NCBI GenBank assembly: GCA_024449915.1 | Contig: JAMZAV010000800.1 | Span: 62,001-126,000, forward strand | Direction of reading: 5' to 3' | Length of the DNA: 64,000 nucleotides | Origin: Sweltsa coloradensis | Taxonomy: Eukaryota; Arthropoda; Insecta; Plecoptera; Chloroperlidae | Shown: positions 42,561 through 54,952 of the stretch, piece after piece | Numbering within the stretch: position 1 is the stretch's first letter | Layout of the letters: each line of letters starts with the position of its first letter | Made by a program: the position numbers and the translations under genes | Notes under the pieces: generated by a model | Told to the model about the DNA's origin: nothing | The model's input: only the letters and a program-made list of their open reading frames with translations | The model's database searches: none

Positions 42561-45196
42561 TAATTCGATAGAAATGATTTCCGAATATCCACTTAATTCT
42601 CCTGGCTTCAAGCAGCAGTGCGTCGCTTCTTCCAGGACCTTCTTTGAGAATCTATAATACCCGTTACATAACAGAGAGTAACATTTTCAATTCTCAAGGC
42701 TTCGGACATTATTTTCAGAAAATACAAAACAAGTAAAATTAAATAATAGTTTCCCCCTACTAAATTATAAAAAATTTATTTCATTCAGGCTAATTAGTTA
42801 TGGATTTAGTAAGTAACAGAAACATTGTTGGGTCCACAATGAAAAAAAGGAAAATTGTTTAACTTGGTAATTTTCGAGCTAGGTCCCATGTCTGACTGGG
42901 GATAGTGATGATAGATGCGTGGGGAAAGTGGCTTCTTAGATGCGTGGAGTGTGGGGATAGCTTTTTCTGTAAATCCGCTATATATATTGTTTGGTAATTT
43001 GGGCAAGTGGTTCGGTCAAAATATGCTGATTACCAAGAAGGGGTGTGATTTTGGAATGCATTTTTTTGTACGTTTGAATTTATATTTGCATGTGCACAGT
43101 TTCATGACTCGATGTTATAAAGGGCCATTTTAGATTGGACATGCTCTAGTATCTATGTGGAACAAAAAATAGCCGGTTAAAAGCTGATTTTCGGAAATTC
43201 CCCAAAACGCTAATTTAAGCAAATTTCAAGATCAATTTTTTTTTAGTCTTGTAAAATCACAGTTACAAGAAATATTTTTTTAAATGGTCTTTTTAGTGTA
43301 GTATTATACTGAAGATTGTGCGGTAAAAAATATTTTTTTGTAAAAAAACTCTTGCATTAAATGAGTTTGTATCTTCTTGATTCTCGTAGTCACATAACAG
43401 TGGTCGGTCAGCAGCCGAATAAATTTAATTTCCCTCTATGAAATGAAATTGAAATGTTTCGCTACCACAACATATTCCACTTTCAACATTCCAACAGCAG
43501 GCCTATAATTCCCGCAGCTTAAAGCCAAGGGTCGTTCTTTAATCTTCTTAATATTATGCATTGAGCTTTGCAAGCGAAGCGCCTCAAGTTAATCGTACAA
43601 CGTCTTAATTACTCTCAGTTCTGCTCAGATTAGTAAAAAGTAAATGAGCGTTAACTCAACGCAGAGGCTGAGAGTGGCAGCGTAGCAGCGTGGCTTAATG
43701 CGGAACCAGACAACTGCTAAAAACAGAAGTGTTTTCGATGGTGGAATTAACTATATGAGGCCCGACCAAGCTGGAAATTCAGAGGTAATTGTGAATTGTA
43801 CTGGAAAAGTACATTTTCCGTCGTACAGTACGAAACCTTTTACAACGTTGCAATTTTTGTGATTCTTCTTGCTCATCTACCTAATTTATAATAAATACAG
43901 AAATAAAAATTCAAAAACAAAAAAAAAGTTTGTATTCACTTTTCACATTTCTGGATTGTATTATCAATTCCCACTACGGAAGTGTTTCCCAACTAACAAA
44001 ATTGATAAGCTCACGTACCTATTAATTTTATCAATAGAGGTCACTAAGTTTTCGAAATGTAATTTTATGTGAATCGCATTTTTTTGTTATAAGAAAATTT
44101 GAAAGAAATCTCAAATTTAATAAACCTCCCTAAATTTGACTTTACTTTAGTCAAAGACTACACCTAGCCCACAATACCATATTGAATTTCACTGTCTATT
44201 ATCGCTCAGTAGATTGTATGGTGTTCCTCTGTCTGTAAGGACTATATCTTCAGCTGTAAGTAGAATTACATTTATTCACTTCGCTCGCCCGTAGAGGGCT
44301 AAACATCAAACCAAGTTTAGTTATAACGTGATACATCGTGATCCAAAGCTTTTCTTTTTAGAAATACGTACAAGAACGTGAGGGCATTTGATTGGTCATT
44401 TTAGAATATGAGTCAAGTAAGAAACTTCAGCATTTCATTATAGCCCCTCGACGCCAAGTATCATAGTTTACTCCACCACGCCGCAGGTTTTAGTATAAGG
44501 TCGAGGTGTAGTTTTAATTAATTTCGTATTTATGACTCTTCTTCACTGGTTTTTCGTTCACTATTCATACAGTACACACCTATTAATTTATGAAGGAGAT
44601 ACTACCTTGTAATGATTTTGAAACTCCTGTGTACGTGTCCAGTTACACCCAACCCACTCTAAATCAAAATGTGAAAATAAATAACCCCGGTTTCAATTAA
44701 AAGCCGTTTCATTATAATATCAGTTGCTATCTAAGTATAGTATTGTTTGTTATGGAACGCGAGGTTACATTTGTTTTTATTTACTTTTTAAAATTCTATT
44801 CTATTCTAGAATCTAGATAATGTTAATTTTATATTTTGTACGAAAAATGGACAACTATTACAGCAGTATATTACTAAATACATAAAACAGGAAATGAATA
44901 TTTTAGGTCATTAAACCCCACATCTTTCAAGTAGAGGGATGTCAAATGTGACAGAAAATTCCTATCAGATGCCTTGGCGCTTTGTGACAATTTTCTAATT
45001 AAAACATCTAAAAAGTTACAATACATCGGGCTAAATTATCATATCCGAATTCGTGACTTATAAAAACACATTTAAAAATTCGGTGACTTTATATTCATGA
45101 TTGATTTTTTAAATATGTTTCATGAAAAGCTGGCAGAATTAATGTTTCTGTGTTTTTCGCCAATACGAGAATTTCAGATGACGTCACACTGACTGT
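42561..45196. other. Unannotated AT-rich stretch
   Basis: No gene, RNA or repeat was supported. Confidence 0.4.
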
Positions 45197-47017
45197 CATG
45201 GCCGACTGGTGGGCAAAAATAACGATGGCGCCATCTAAACACAAAATGTTAAAGATTCCTCAAAGCTGCATTACATATGGCAGTTTAAACCAATAGAATA
45301 TGTATTCTAATATTTGCTATTATAATCCTGTCAAATAAGAATTATTGGAGGAAAAAATTGCGATGTCGCTGAATTTTTGCAGAGACCTTCCTTAAATGAT
45401 AATTATCAACATACTAAAACTCCCCTACATTCGGACTGGAGCTTCGGCCGCCATATTGGAAAATGGCGGCCAAAAGTGTTTGTTATCGAATATCTCCAAA
45501 TTTGTTTGAGATAGACAAAATATCTCAATGGCAGAAATATTCCCCATTTATTTCCCTACAAAACAGGGGTCTTCTATAATTTTGGTAGGGGCAACGGTTA
45601 CGTCACAAAATCGTGGTTTATATGTTGCTTATTGGAGTACCAGCTTATTTCCAAATTGTCACGCCCAGCATCAAACAATGCCCGGTAAATCCGTAAGAAA
45701 TCGATTTAAATACAAAAGGACTTTTGTACGGGGTTCATGAAAGCTTCCATTAGTATTTTAAAAAATCAGTTCTGCGAAATCGGATTTTGCATTTACCCGG
45801 AATTTGGGTTTTTCCATTGTTGGCATTTCCTAAAAAATGCCATATTTTACTGTCCATTATTAAGCACTAAATAGCATTGGAGGAAAAATTCTTTCTACGC
45901 ACATTGAAAGGACTTAAATAATGATCGGATTACAACCAAAGTTTAAATCCAATATGGCTGCTAATTCCTAATATTCACAATATGAATACTGTTTTCGTGC
46001 TGTTTTTACACTCTTTTTGTTACATAATTCACTTTGATGTTGTGGATATTAGGAATTAGCAGCCATATTGGATTTAAACTTTGGTTGTAATCGGATCATT
46101 ATTTGAGTCATTTCAATGTGCGTAGAAAGAATTTTTCCTCCAATGCTATTTAGTGCTTAATAATGGACAGTCAAAAAGGGCATTTTTTAGGAAATTCCAA
46201 CAATGGAAAAACCCAAATTCCGGGTAAATGCAAAATTCTATTTCGCAGACCTGATTTTTTAAAATACTAATGGAAGCTTTCATGAACCCCGTACAAAAGT
46301 CCTTTTGTATTTAAATCGATTTCTTACGGATTTACTGGGCATTGTTTGATGCTGGGCGTGAAAATTTGTAAATAAGCTGGTACTCCAATGAGCAACATTT
46401 AAACCACGAATTTGTGACGTAACCGTTGCCCCTACCAAAACTATAGAAGACATCTGTTTTGTAGGGAATTTAATGGGGATTATTTTTACCATTGAGATAT
46501 TTCGTCTATCTCAAACCAATTTGGAGATATTCGATAACAAACACCTTTTGGCCGCCATTTTCCAATATGGCGGCCGAAGCTCCAGTCTGATTGTAGGGGA
46601 GTTTTAGTATGTTGTTTAGTATTATATAAGGAAGGTCTCTGCAAAAATTCAGCGACATCGCAATTTTTTCCTCCAAGCGTCAATATACGATCTTATTTGA
46701 CAGGATTATTAACAATTTAGCAAGAAAACAATGGAAATGGATGCTCTGGTTTTTTCGAAAACAATTAAAAGCTGGAACCATGTAAAAGCAGGTCTTAGGG
46801 CTATACGAGGCTTTAGAAATAGACCTACCGTTTAGTGGCTGACAAAACGTATTCCAATGTTACTGGAAGAACCATATCTATGAAATACATTGACATTTTG
46901 CGTCGTACAAAGTTTTTGATCATTGTAGGCGATTAAAAATACGTGATTTCTTCCTATCTTCCTATCTTCCTATCGTAGCCATGTTAAAATTGCATTTTTT
47001 GCCCACCACGGCCCTTA
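45197..47017. mobile_element. 1.8-kb foldback element
   Basis: Two arms of about 650 bases (about 45324-45985 and 46040-46707), over 90% complementary, surround a loop of about 55 bases. Weaker terminal complementarity extends outward: GTGGGCAAAAA near 45207 and its reverse near 47000, the right end running into CCCTTAA. The 70-codon frames at 45528-45740 (plus) and 46280-46492 (minus) are mirror copies. Their 14 base differences all change amino acids, so there is no sign of coding constraint. An A tract, TTAA and long inverted repeats are compatible with a DNA-transposon-derived foldback. Confidence 0.75.
46951..46976 (+). repeat. (CTTCCTAT)3 short tandem repeat
   Basis: Three 8-base units near the right end of the foldback. 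Confidence 0.8.
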
Positions 47018-47891
47018 ATAAGTAGATACTGCTCCGCCCAACGCCTTTCTCAAACTCTCTTATACTTTTCAATTTCGTCGAGTACACGACACTTTCAGTA
47101 AATTGTTTTTATGTTAGAAATACTGTTATTAATGGAGTCTAGAAGTATTTCGCTAACGCTACAGAAATTCAATATATCTACAATCCACATGGAACTCAAT
47201 TTCCTTCACTGCTAAGAGGTTATCAGTTTTCGATATTGGAAGGGAAAATGATACATTGCATCGTCTAAATTAATAATCTTACAATTTCCTTATACTTCAT
47301 TTTTGAGCAATTTCTCTCTGTAGCCGTCTTGTAAACAGCTAGCGGGGGTTATCGAAAAATAAGAATATATATAATACCAGGTGTTTTCGTGAATCAATGA
47401 GAAAAATTGCTATACAAATGAAGTCTAGTCTTCTACAATCTAGATCTATTAAGAAGAATACAAAATGATTACCTCGAACCAGCGAACAACGAAAAAAATA
47501 TGGCTTTAGAAATAATTTTTTAAAATAAGAATGCCACTTTTGTCAAGATGAAAGTCGTTCTTTAAACTGCGTTCTTATTTAAAACACGTTCAATTTGTAT
47601 GATTACAAAAAAGATGCTCTTCAAGTAACTGAAGTACAGAGTAGTTCAAAATGATGACGTTTTAGTGTATAGTGTAACTAAATCACGTGATTTCTGGACT
47701 GCATCTCGCATTATATAAATATCAACCACGGGAGTTTTGATCGTGGAATCAAAAGTTTTTTCGGAGTTAAATGATGATAATGTTATTTATGATGCAACGT
47801 GTCACACTTGCATATTGTACTCTCAAAGGTTGAAAGCCCGTGATGCGATGCATGGCACTGTTTCATCACACCAATCACCAAGGGTTAGTTA

Positions 47892-48135
47892 CTAGATCAA
47901 CGAAAGAATGCTTTGGAGTGGTGGTGGTAGTCTGAATGAGCGGTAAAGGGAATGTCGCCTTTGTGTACGAAAGGCAAATATCTGTTACCAACACAAGCAA
48001 AAATTATCTGTGTTAGATCACAGAGTTCCTCCGTGTGCTAGATCCACGCTGAGCTAGCGTGAATAGAGTTGACAAGTTGTTATGTTGGGAAAACAATTTC
48101 GAGCTATCTGCGTTCTTTCGTTGGGACCACTATAC
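47892..48135. mobile_element. MITE-3 copy 1
   Basis: The terminal inverted repeat is CAACGAAAGAATGC on the left and CTTTCGTTGGGACCACTATA on the right. The interior blocks GTAAAGGGAATGTCGCCTTT and AGATCACAGAGTTCC are shared with 51421 and 58812. The left end is worn. Confidence 0.65.
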
Positions 48136-48151
48136 AAGGCATGCTACTTAC

Positions 48152-48312
48152 ATAGGAGATCATGGGCAGGTTCCAGGCGGCGGCCACCAAGGCTTCAGAT
48201 TGACAGGTGTCGTCGGGGCCGATAAAAGCGATGGTCCCGTTGTCCCTCATCTGCGTCATCAGGCTGATAGCCAGGGCCGCCAGGGACGAGTCCCGTCTCT
48301 TGGTGTTGGTAC
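48152..48312 (-). CDS. Internal exon of an ANF-receptor-domain protein, probably a receptor guanylate cyclase
   Basis: The minus strand has acceptor CTCTCCTTCTTCCAG, 161 bases of open frame and donor GTAAGT. The exon opens with two bases of a split codon and then encodes 53 residues, including DNGTIAFIGPDDTCQSE and ALVAAAWNLPMISY. That pattern (FIGPD..C..EA..AAAWN.PMI.Y) is characteristic of the type I periplasmic-binding-like ligand-binding domain of invertebrate receptor guanylate cyclases such as Gyc76C, which make cGMP when an extracellular peptide binds. GC content and codon usage stand out sharply from the flanks. Its introns start in phase 1 upstream and phase 0 downstream. The other exons must lie beyond repeat-filled introns and were not found here; a MITE-3 lies about 17 bases past the donor. 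Other ANF-receptor families are less likely but possible. The call rests on recalled family patterns, not a search. Confidence 0.75.
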
Positions 48313-48360
48313 CTGGAAGAAGGAGAGTTGTTCCAGGTTATAATCAGGCTGGAGACTCGA

Positions 48361-48473
48361 GGACTGACAGGTGTCGTCGGGGCCGATAAAAGCGATGGTC
48401 CGTAGACGTCATTCCGGTCATCAGGCTGATAGCCAGGGTCGAGGACGAGTCCCGTTTTGGGTATAGGACTGAA
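48361..48473 (-). pseudogene. Broken duplicate of the cyclase exon
   Basis: It repeats the exon at a 164-base offset. ATCGGCCCCGACGACACC and CTGGCTATCAGCCTGATGAC are identical, but one segment has lost three bases and another two, shifting the frame. The acceptor is altered and the 3' half with the donor is absent. It lies in the intron just upstream of the intact exon, so it is a decayed tandem exon duplication and not a usable alternative exon. Confidence 0.7.
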
Positions 48474-48739
48474 GATAGACGCTATCCGGTAAGGATGAGC
48501 TTGATGAGTAAGATGAGGCAAATCATTCGTTAGAAGGCCCCTCATGAATCACCTATGACACTGAATCTATGATGCGTTTCGTCTTGATAAGTGAAGTTGT
48601 CTAATTATACGTTAGTCCACATGCATCTCAGTTCGAATTCAAACTCAAAATCAAAGTGTTTCAACTTGTTTGGCTTTAGTCCATCTAGTTGCGTATCTCT
48701 TAGTTGTCAAACGGTGCTTGGGTCGTCTAGACGAACACA

Positions 48740-49010
48740 TAATAAAGTTTTTTAACTTCTGTTGGACTTAAGCCATCAGTTCTTGTCTTAGGAGTTTTTA
48801 AATCGGTGACTATAGTCCTTAAAGCGTACAGACTATAAATTCAGAGTTTCTGATCAGCACGATCCACGGGGTTCGCTGGTCCTTGATTTACTGTGCCACT
48901 AATATTTAATAAATTGATGTTGGATGCTTAATCGCTCACACGTCGTTGGTCGGCCTCAGGGTTGGCTGGTCGCTTTGCATTACAGCCCACTGAATCTTTA
49001 TACTGTCGGA
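48740..49010 (+). mobile_element. SINE-A body
   Basis: The blocks GGACTTAAGCCATCAGTTCT, CGGTGACTATAGTCCT and GGTTGGCTGGTCGCTTT follow the SINE-A order. The head is absent and the copy is old. Confidence 0.55.
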
Positions 49011-49033
49011 TAGACTCCCACATCATCCACCAT

Positions 49034-49240
49034 TCATCTGTTCCTCCTCCAAGTTCTCATCTTTGTACGGCATTCAGCCATGGCCTGTCCATCTTCCTCT
49101 GTCTCCACCTGATTTCTCTTCCACCACCTTCCGTTCTCGCTTTCTACCATCTTTTCCATATTCGCCATTGAATTTCTGTCTGCCCTTGGTCTCATATCCT
49201 GCATCCATTCATCATCTCGGAATCTCATTCCGTTGACATC
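49034..49240 (-). other. Possible transposon coding remnant
   Basis: A 64-codon minus frame rich in R, E, M and W (MRFRDDEWMQDMRPRADRN) looks less random than most, but it lacks a recognisable domain and is not called. Confidence 0.2.
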
Positions 49241-50445
49241 CTTTTAGCGGAAGAAAATTTCTCTCTCCTATCGCTCCATTAATCTCACGCCTACAGACTG
49301 GTATCCTCATTAGTATGGTACCATCAGTCTTACTTCTGCTTCTCAAAGACTATATCTACACATGCACAAGTCCACAAGGCATATTAATTTTGATAAATAT
49401 CACGCTACATTTATTTATGATGTCGACAAGCCTAAATTAATCAACTTGATTTAATGCACCACAGTTGCGCACATCCAAGCGTACACTGGAGGACGGACTA
49501 AACGGACCACAAGATGATTAAATTCTTCATCGATAGCACGCGGCTCATGGTTTATTACTCCGTATCGTGATTTTTGGAATTAGATTTAATCAATATATCA
49601 GGTCACAGTGACTCAGTGAATAACAGCTCGGTAACAATTCCACTTGGCAATGTTTTTAGCCTGATTCTCATTTTAGCATTGAATGGAACATTGGTAAAGT
49701 TTAGTCCGCTTGAGCTCAATTACAATCTTTCACTGTAAAGCAGTTATAGAATATGAAAAACAATTATATTTTACGTAATATATATTCGGTCGTTGGTTCT
49801 GTTTACTATAAGTAACATCCGATTTAAAATTAAATTAACGAGGATAATACGTATTACGAGTACCGCAGTGATAACTGAAATTCGTCGCGGTGACAGTCAC
49901 TAATGCGACTACCAATGCCTGTCAAAACTCAATCGCATGACAAGCTCCAAGATATTATTTATATGATAATATAACGCTAACATGTTATTATGAATCCGCA
50001 AAGCAAAGTTATCAGTTGTTCATGATACGACACACTCCGACCCAATACGTTACAAAGTAGGACGGATGGAAAGCGCTACACGAATTAGAGATGACTTGAA
50101 TATTTCATACTTGATGAGTGGGCAGCAGGCTGGATGTTTTTCCTCCGGTAAACGTGTCATTAATTTTTAATGTTGCCTCTAATCCACCTTGCAGCGTACA
50201 TTGCAGTGTTAATTAAGGCATGCTCGTGTAGGAACATCCACTTTGCTTTTCTGTTTGCCTGATTCTCTCTGAAGGATTTTGCATATTCAAGTACATTTGA
50301 TTTAGAAGGTTAAGGCTTGAGGGTTCATTTTCTAACTTTCACTACGTAACATTGGCCATAGATATGAAAAACCATCTTATTTCTGCGAATCACCATATTT
50401 GTGTGTGTATGTTGTTTACATATAATTAACATATTCCGATTTATA
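49241..50445. other. Unannotated stretch
   Basis: No further cyclase exon could be identified here. Confidence 0.35.
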
Positions 50446-50880
50446 AATTAAATAAATAGATAAATAAATTTGTATTTAGAGTCTACCCACTCAGTTGTAT
50501 AACTGATTTTCAGTGGGGGACAGTAAACTAAAGCGACTAAGCCAACCCTGTAGACCCCGACGCAATCGACGAGTGAGCGATAACCAATTCTAAAGATTGA
50601 TCATTTTTAATATGGAATATATAGCAATCAGTGGTATGGACAGTACGAACACCCGCGGATCAACACCAGAATCAACAAGGCCGATTCAGAACAACTTTAA
50701 ATTTATTATGTTCCTCGTTGCTAGGACGGCTCCAAAGTCACCGTTTACAAATTCCTAGGACAAGAACTGATAGACTTAAGTCCAAATCAGAAGTTGAAAA
50801 ACTTCTGACTTTAGCGGGAATCGAACCCTAAACCTCCTGCATGGGAAGCAGAGACGCTAACCACAAGACCAACGAGCCAA
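50446..50880 (-). mobile_element. Full-length SINE-A with tRNA-Gly-like head
   Basis: On the minus strand it starts GGCTCGTTGGTCTTGTGGTT (D arm). It has anticodon arm CTGC-TTCCCAT-GCAG with anticodon CCC (glycine) and the B box GGTTCGATTCC. The body contains GGACTTAAGTC and AAACGGTGACTTTGG. The 3' end has CCCCACTGAAAATCAGTT, ACTGAGTGGGTAGACTC and a TTTATCTATTTATT tail. About 435 bp. It is the reference copy for the fragments at 3446, 7031, 16803, 19668, 48740 and 56186. Transcription would be by RNA polymerase III from the A and B boxes. Confidence 0.75.
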
Positions 50881-51420
50881 TAATAGATCATTCAAATTGA
50901 TTAAAAGTGAAACTCCCTATGCATCACTTATCTGTACATCTCTGCGGGAGTCACATGCCACGATAAAAACAGAATATGACTTCCAATTTACATGTGTTTT
51001 GTTGTTGACATTGCTTATCAACAAGGATTGGTGATTATGTTTGGTCAAGTGTTCGAAACTGTCACGATTCACAAATTAAAATACAGTTTCATCAACCTGG
51101 CACGTGCACCAAAGAGCTTTAGATACCGGGCGGGAGAAATGTTAGATCGCTTCGCTCCTTATAATAACGTGGTTGTTTTTAATTAATTATTCATGTTTCG
51201 GTTACACAAAAAACAACCAGCGAGCGCGGATATTTTGTTCGCGAATTGCGTGACGCCATTGTTGTCCTGAAGCGCCGACGGTCGCGCATTCTTCAAGCCA
51301 TCTTATTAACAATTCATACACACGTACACACACACGGCATAAATCACGTATCGACGGTCGAAAGATGCAAAGCGGGTGATGTGAAAACGCTGTAGGGTGA
51401 CAAGTTTGTGATACACGTAA
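50881..51420. other. Unannotated stretch
   Basis: GATCGCTTCGCTCC at 51146-51159 resembles the family F right end. Nothing else is supported. Confidence 0.35.
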
Positions 51421-51676
51421 TATACTTGCTCCAACGAAAGAATGCAGCTGCTTGGTAGTGGTGGGGTCAGAATGAATGCGTGGTAAATGGAATGTCGCGT
51501 TTGTGTATGAAAGAGAAATATCTTTTACCAACACTAGCAAAAATTATCTGTGCTAGATCACAGAGTTCTTCCGTGTACAAGATCTACGCTGAGCTAGCGT
51601 GAATAGAATTGACAAAGTTGTTTTGTTGGGAAAACAATTTCGAGGCACCTGCATTCTTTCGTTTGGACAACTATAC
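51421..51676. mobile_element. MITE-3 copy 2
   Basis: It starts TATACTTGCTCCAACGAAAG and ends CTTTCGTTTGGACAACTATA, with the same interior as copies 1 and 3. The TA-initial inverted repeats suggest a Tc1/mariner-type source. Confidence 0.7.
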
Positions 51677-52864
51677 CTAGATCCGTTATATGGAAGTTTA
51701 ACGGTGTTAACGCTCATATAGTTAGGATCGGATGGGACCATACACCATACACACCATCATAATACTTGCCGTATAAGAATTACATTTATACTACCCAGTA
51801 CAGCATGAAGCCCTCACAAAATAACGATTTATATCAACCATGAACATTTTAATAAACTACCAGACCATAAAGCCAATGCTATTAATTGTATTACATTGAG
51901 AAACAAACTTTAACTTTACTATGTAAAGAAGTTTCTTTGTAATATAGTCTTAAATCTAAAATTATAAATTCCTTTAACCACTGATCTCTCTATCTCAAAG
52001 AACATCCGATAATGCAAATAAAACTGTACAATAATATGTATAACTCGATGTAAAGGTAGCGTATAGCGTACAGGAAGAATGTAGACTAGAGAAATAGAAG
52101 GTAAGTAGAAAAGTAGAGAAAAAGTTGACCTGTCCACTTAAAATCGTTGAAACTATAAGAAGAAGAGCTTCTGAAGGTTCCCTGAAATCCGAGTAGGCGA
52201 TTGTCCGATGGAGAACGATCGTAGGCCTTCACACAACGACTCAATCATAACACTAAAGTCAGGTACATGTTTCAAACAGCAAAGCTGATTAAGTGATTTC
52301 AAGGCTGCATGCATCCTATATTATCAATCTGCTGCTATTGCAACATCACATCTAGGTGACATTCTTGACATGTGCAACTTTACACTGTTGTTCGACATGG
52401 TTTGACACTTGTATTGAAGCCGCAATGTTATTGGATTCCATTGTGTGCAACGACAACAGTATCACGGTCATATCAGTTTGTAACGACGATTGTCAACACC
52501 ACACATTGATTCATCAAAGTCACGGGATAACTACAAAATGAAACTTCACTCATGTAAACAGCTGCTCATGCCAGTTTATCAATATGGCTCTTAGTACTAA
52601 TCACTCTTATTACATTTTCCGTATTCTATAACGGTAGTTTTGTTTTTTGATGTTTTTTTTTATATATAACCAAATAGTTTTTGTGTCCATATTTAATTTT
52701 CAGTTTAGTGCAGATCTTATATTTATATTTTTGTTATTTAATATTTACTTCATATTATTATTACATTTTGCCATCTGGGGTGGCACATGCGGCAAATGCG
52801 CTGGATCGTAGCGTAATGGCTCTATACGAGGACGTGGGTGTCTTTTATCGTCATATAAGGAAGG
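51677..52864. other. Unannotated stretch
   Basis: A 61-codon frame at 52356-52541 is unremarkable. No gene was called. Confidence 0.35.
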
Positions 52865-52920
52865 TATCACCACTCATCGTCTCGAATAGCCCAAGTGCAT
52901 TAATAAATATTAGACGTTAA
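52865..52920 (+). repeat. Tail related to the 5S-derived SINE
   Basis: TATCACCACTCATCGTCTCG through TTAGACGTTAAG matches the SINE3-like tail at 31146-31195. Confidence 0.5.
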
Positions 52921-53949
52921 GAAACAGAAAATCAATCGATCACTTAAATACATTTTGTTCGTGTATTTAATCATTTGTATAACGTTTTTGTTTTGTTTTA
53001 AATTGTGAAAAATGTATAAATTAAATTGTTTCTATTTAGTTACTTGGCACTTGTGGGTGATGTATACCCAGTATACCATATTGCCAGAGATAAATAAAAT
53101 AGGAGTTAATTTAGTAACTAGGTATTTAAGAAGAGTGAGCACAGGTATATCGCAGGCATCAATATTTTACTTGCCCTAAGAAACACTATGTATGTTAGTT
53201 TATTTGTTTGTAATTTTGTTTTACAGTGTTTTTACACGATCATGATGGCTATACCTGAGATTCCTCGAGATGGAAACGGTACGGAATATTTCGTTTCGCA
53301 ACATATTTCGTTCTTATAAGCTTGTTTTAAATTGTTCTATCTGTAAAATAATTTGATTTTATTAAATAAAAAAAATACGTTATACATTTAGATATATGAA
53401 TATTTTTTAATTAGGTTTAAATGATTTATGGGTAGTGCATATTATTTTATTTCATAATTGTGTATATTCTATATTTAAGTTAAAGTTTATATTAGTTTAT
53501 GTGTAATAAATTGTTAAGTTTATACTACATTATAAATTGCTGGCATTTTCATGCCAGACAACTATAAAATTCCCTGTATTGTACTCCAGACAAGTATGAA
53601 TAGAATATTATAACTGCGTAGATTCTCGACTAATGAACGCACCAGACTGCGAACATTCCTCTTATTAGTGAGTCGGTGAAGTTTCGCGCACATTGTCTCA
53701 CCGTCATACTCCACAGCTGTTAGAAGAGACTTCATAAAACTAATCAATAATGACAGAAGCATAGTTGAGAGTCAACAGACAGTGACGTATTTATTTTTTG
53801 CACATTAATAATCAATTTGAACAAGGCAAAATTGTAGTTATGTTTTTATTATAATATTTATTATAATACGCGTAAGTACGGGTAACCTCAAATAGGAGGC
53901 AACGCCGAACATTATTATGCAAGGTGTATTCAAACGTTGAACTTACCTT
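52921..53949. other. Unannotated AT-rich stretch
   Basis: Nothing was supported. Confidence 0.35.
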
Positions 53950-54180
53950 GGTGGAGGTGAGGTGCCGGGTTCATAGATAAGCCTGATAAGATGGACCTAA
54001 ACCACTAGATCACCTAAAACCTTCTGAATCATCCTTGTTGGAGGGCAATGCCAACAAAAACAGCAAGTCAATCGAAGACAATGTTGGTTTTTATCGTGGG
54101 ACGTGATACAAGCTTATACGGACTAAACGTATAATGCATTTATGGCGGAGTAAAATCTGTTCAGTTTGTCAATTTCATTT
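53950..54180 (+). repeat. 16-base word variant plus the shared 9.1-kb repeat
   Basis: At 53950-53970 the word carries a 5-base internal duplication (GGTGGAGGTGAGGTGCC). GGCAATGCCAACAAAAA and GTTTTTATCGTGGGACGT follow, as at 9097-9330. Confidence 0.55.
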
Positions 54181-54191
54181 ATTGGAAACAG

Positions 54192-54440
54192 ACCGACAGT
54201 GTTGGCTCGAGCGTTAAGCGCGCGACTCTGATTCGGGAGGTCCCGGGTTCAAATCCCGACGAGACCGGCAATCCTAACTGAATGTTTTTTCCGAGTTTTT
54301 CCTCAGTCGTTAATGCGAATGCAAGGGGTTGAGTCCTCTTACACAGCCCTCGGTCATCCCTTCATAATTGTCCTTTCCGCAACATACCTTTTAGTTAGAC
54401 ACATGGAGGAGCATGAATCAGGCTTCCCACGAAACTTATT
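54192..54440 (+). mobile_element. SINE-B copy
   Basis: It starts ACCGACAGTGTTGGCTCGAG, has the B box GGTTCAAATCC and continues through the complete SINE-B body to GGCTTCCCACGA. It closely matches the copy at 63695-63953. Confidence 0.75.
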
Positions 54441-54510
54441 ACCGAGCAACCGTCACGTAGGTGCGTATTTGATAATGTTTAGTACATTCCAGGGGAAAAA
54501 AACCTCTCTC

Positions 54511-54563
54511 GACCGGGGTTTGAGCTCGGGTCACAGTGGGAGAACCGGGTTCAAACCCCGGTC
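54511..54563. repeat. 19-bp imperfect hairpin with B-box-like arm
   Basis: The arms 54511-54529 and 54545-54563 pair at 17 of 19 positions around 15 bases. The right arm holds GGTTCAAACCCC, a B-box-like word, so this may be a folded-back tRNA-derived scrap. Confidence 0.65.
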
Positions 54564-54952
54564 GGAATAGATTTTTAGTTTGCCAGGTGGACGTCGAGCC
54601 GGTGACTTATCTTCTGGGTTGTTTTGTTGTTGCATTATAGCTTAATGAACGGGATAATATTGCAACGAACCTGCTGCATTAGAACAAACCAGACATGCAT
54701 TATTAATTATAAATGTAATTACCTAACGCAGGGATCAGCAAGGGGTTATTTCTCAATGTAATTACTAATTAGTAATGAAATGCCTAATCGAGATGGATTT
54801 TGTAATGTGTGGATATTAAATATTATTAATTCCACTTACACGGACTAAAGCTAATTAAACAAGAAATAAAATAGTTGTCAGCTTTCCCTTTGTCAAAATA
54901 CGAAACCTTCATTATTCACACAAGTATTGTAGAATCGTATGAACTTGGTATT

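Noticed and set aside
45528..46492. Two 70-codon frames that look like a conserved small protein
   Set aside because: They are the same sequence in the two arms of a foldback, and every base difference between them changes an amino acid, which argues against selection on a protein.
48195..48545. 116-codon minus frame over the cyclase exon
   Set aside because: It is out of frame with the ANF-receptor reading, ignores the clear splice sites and spans the broken duplicate.
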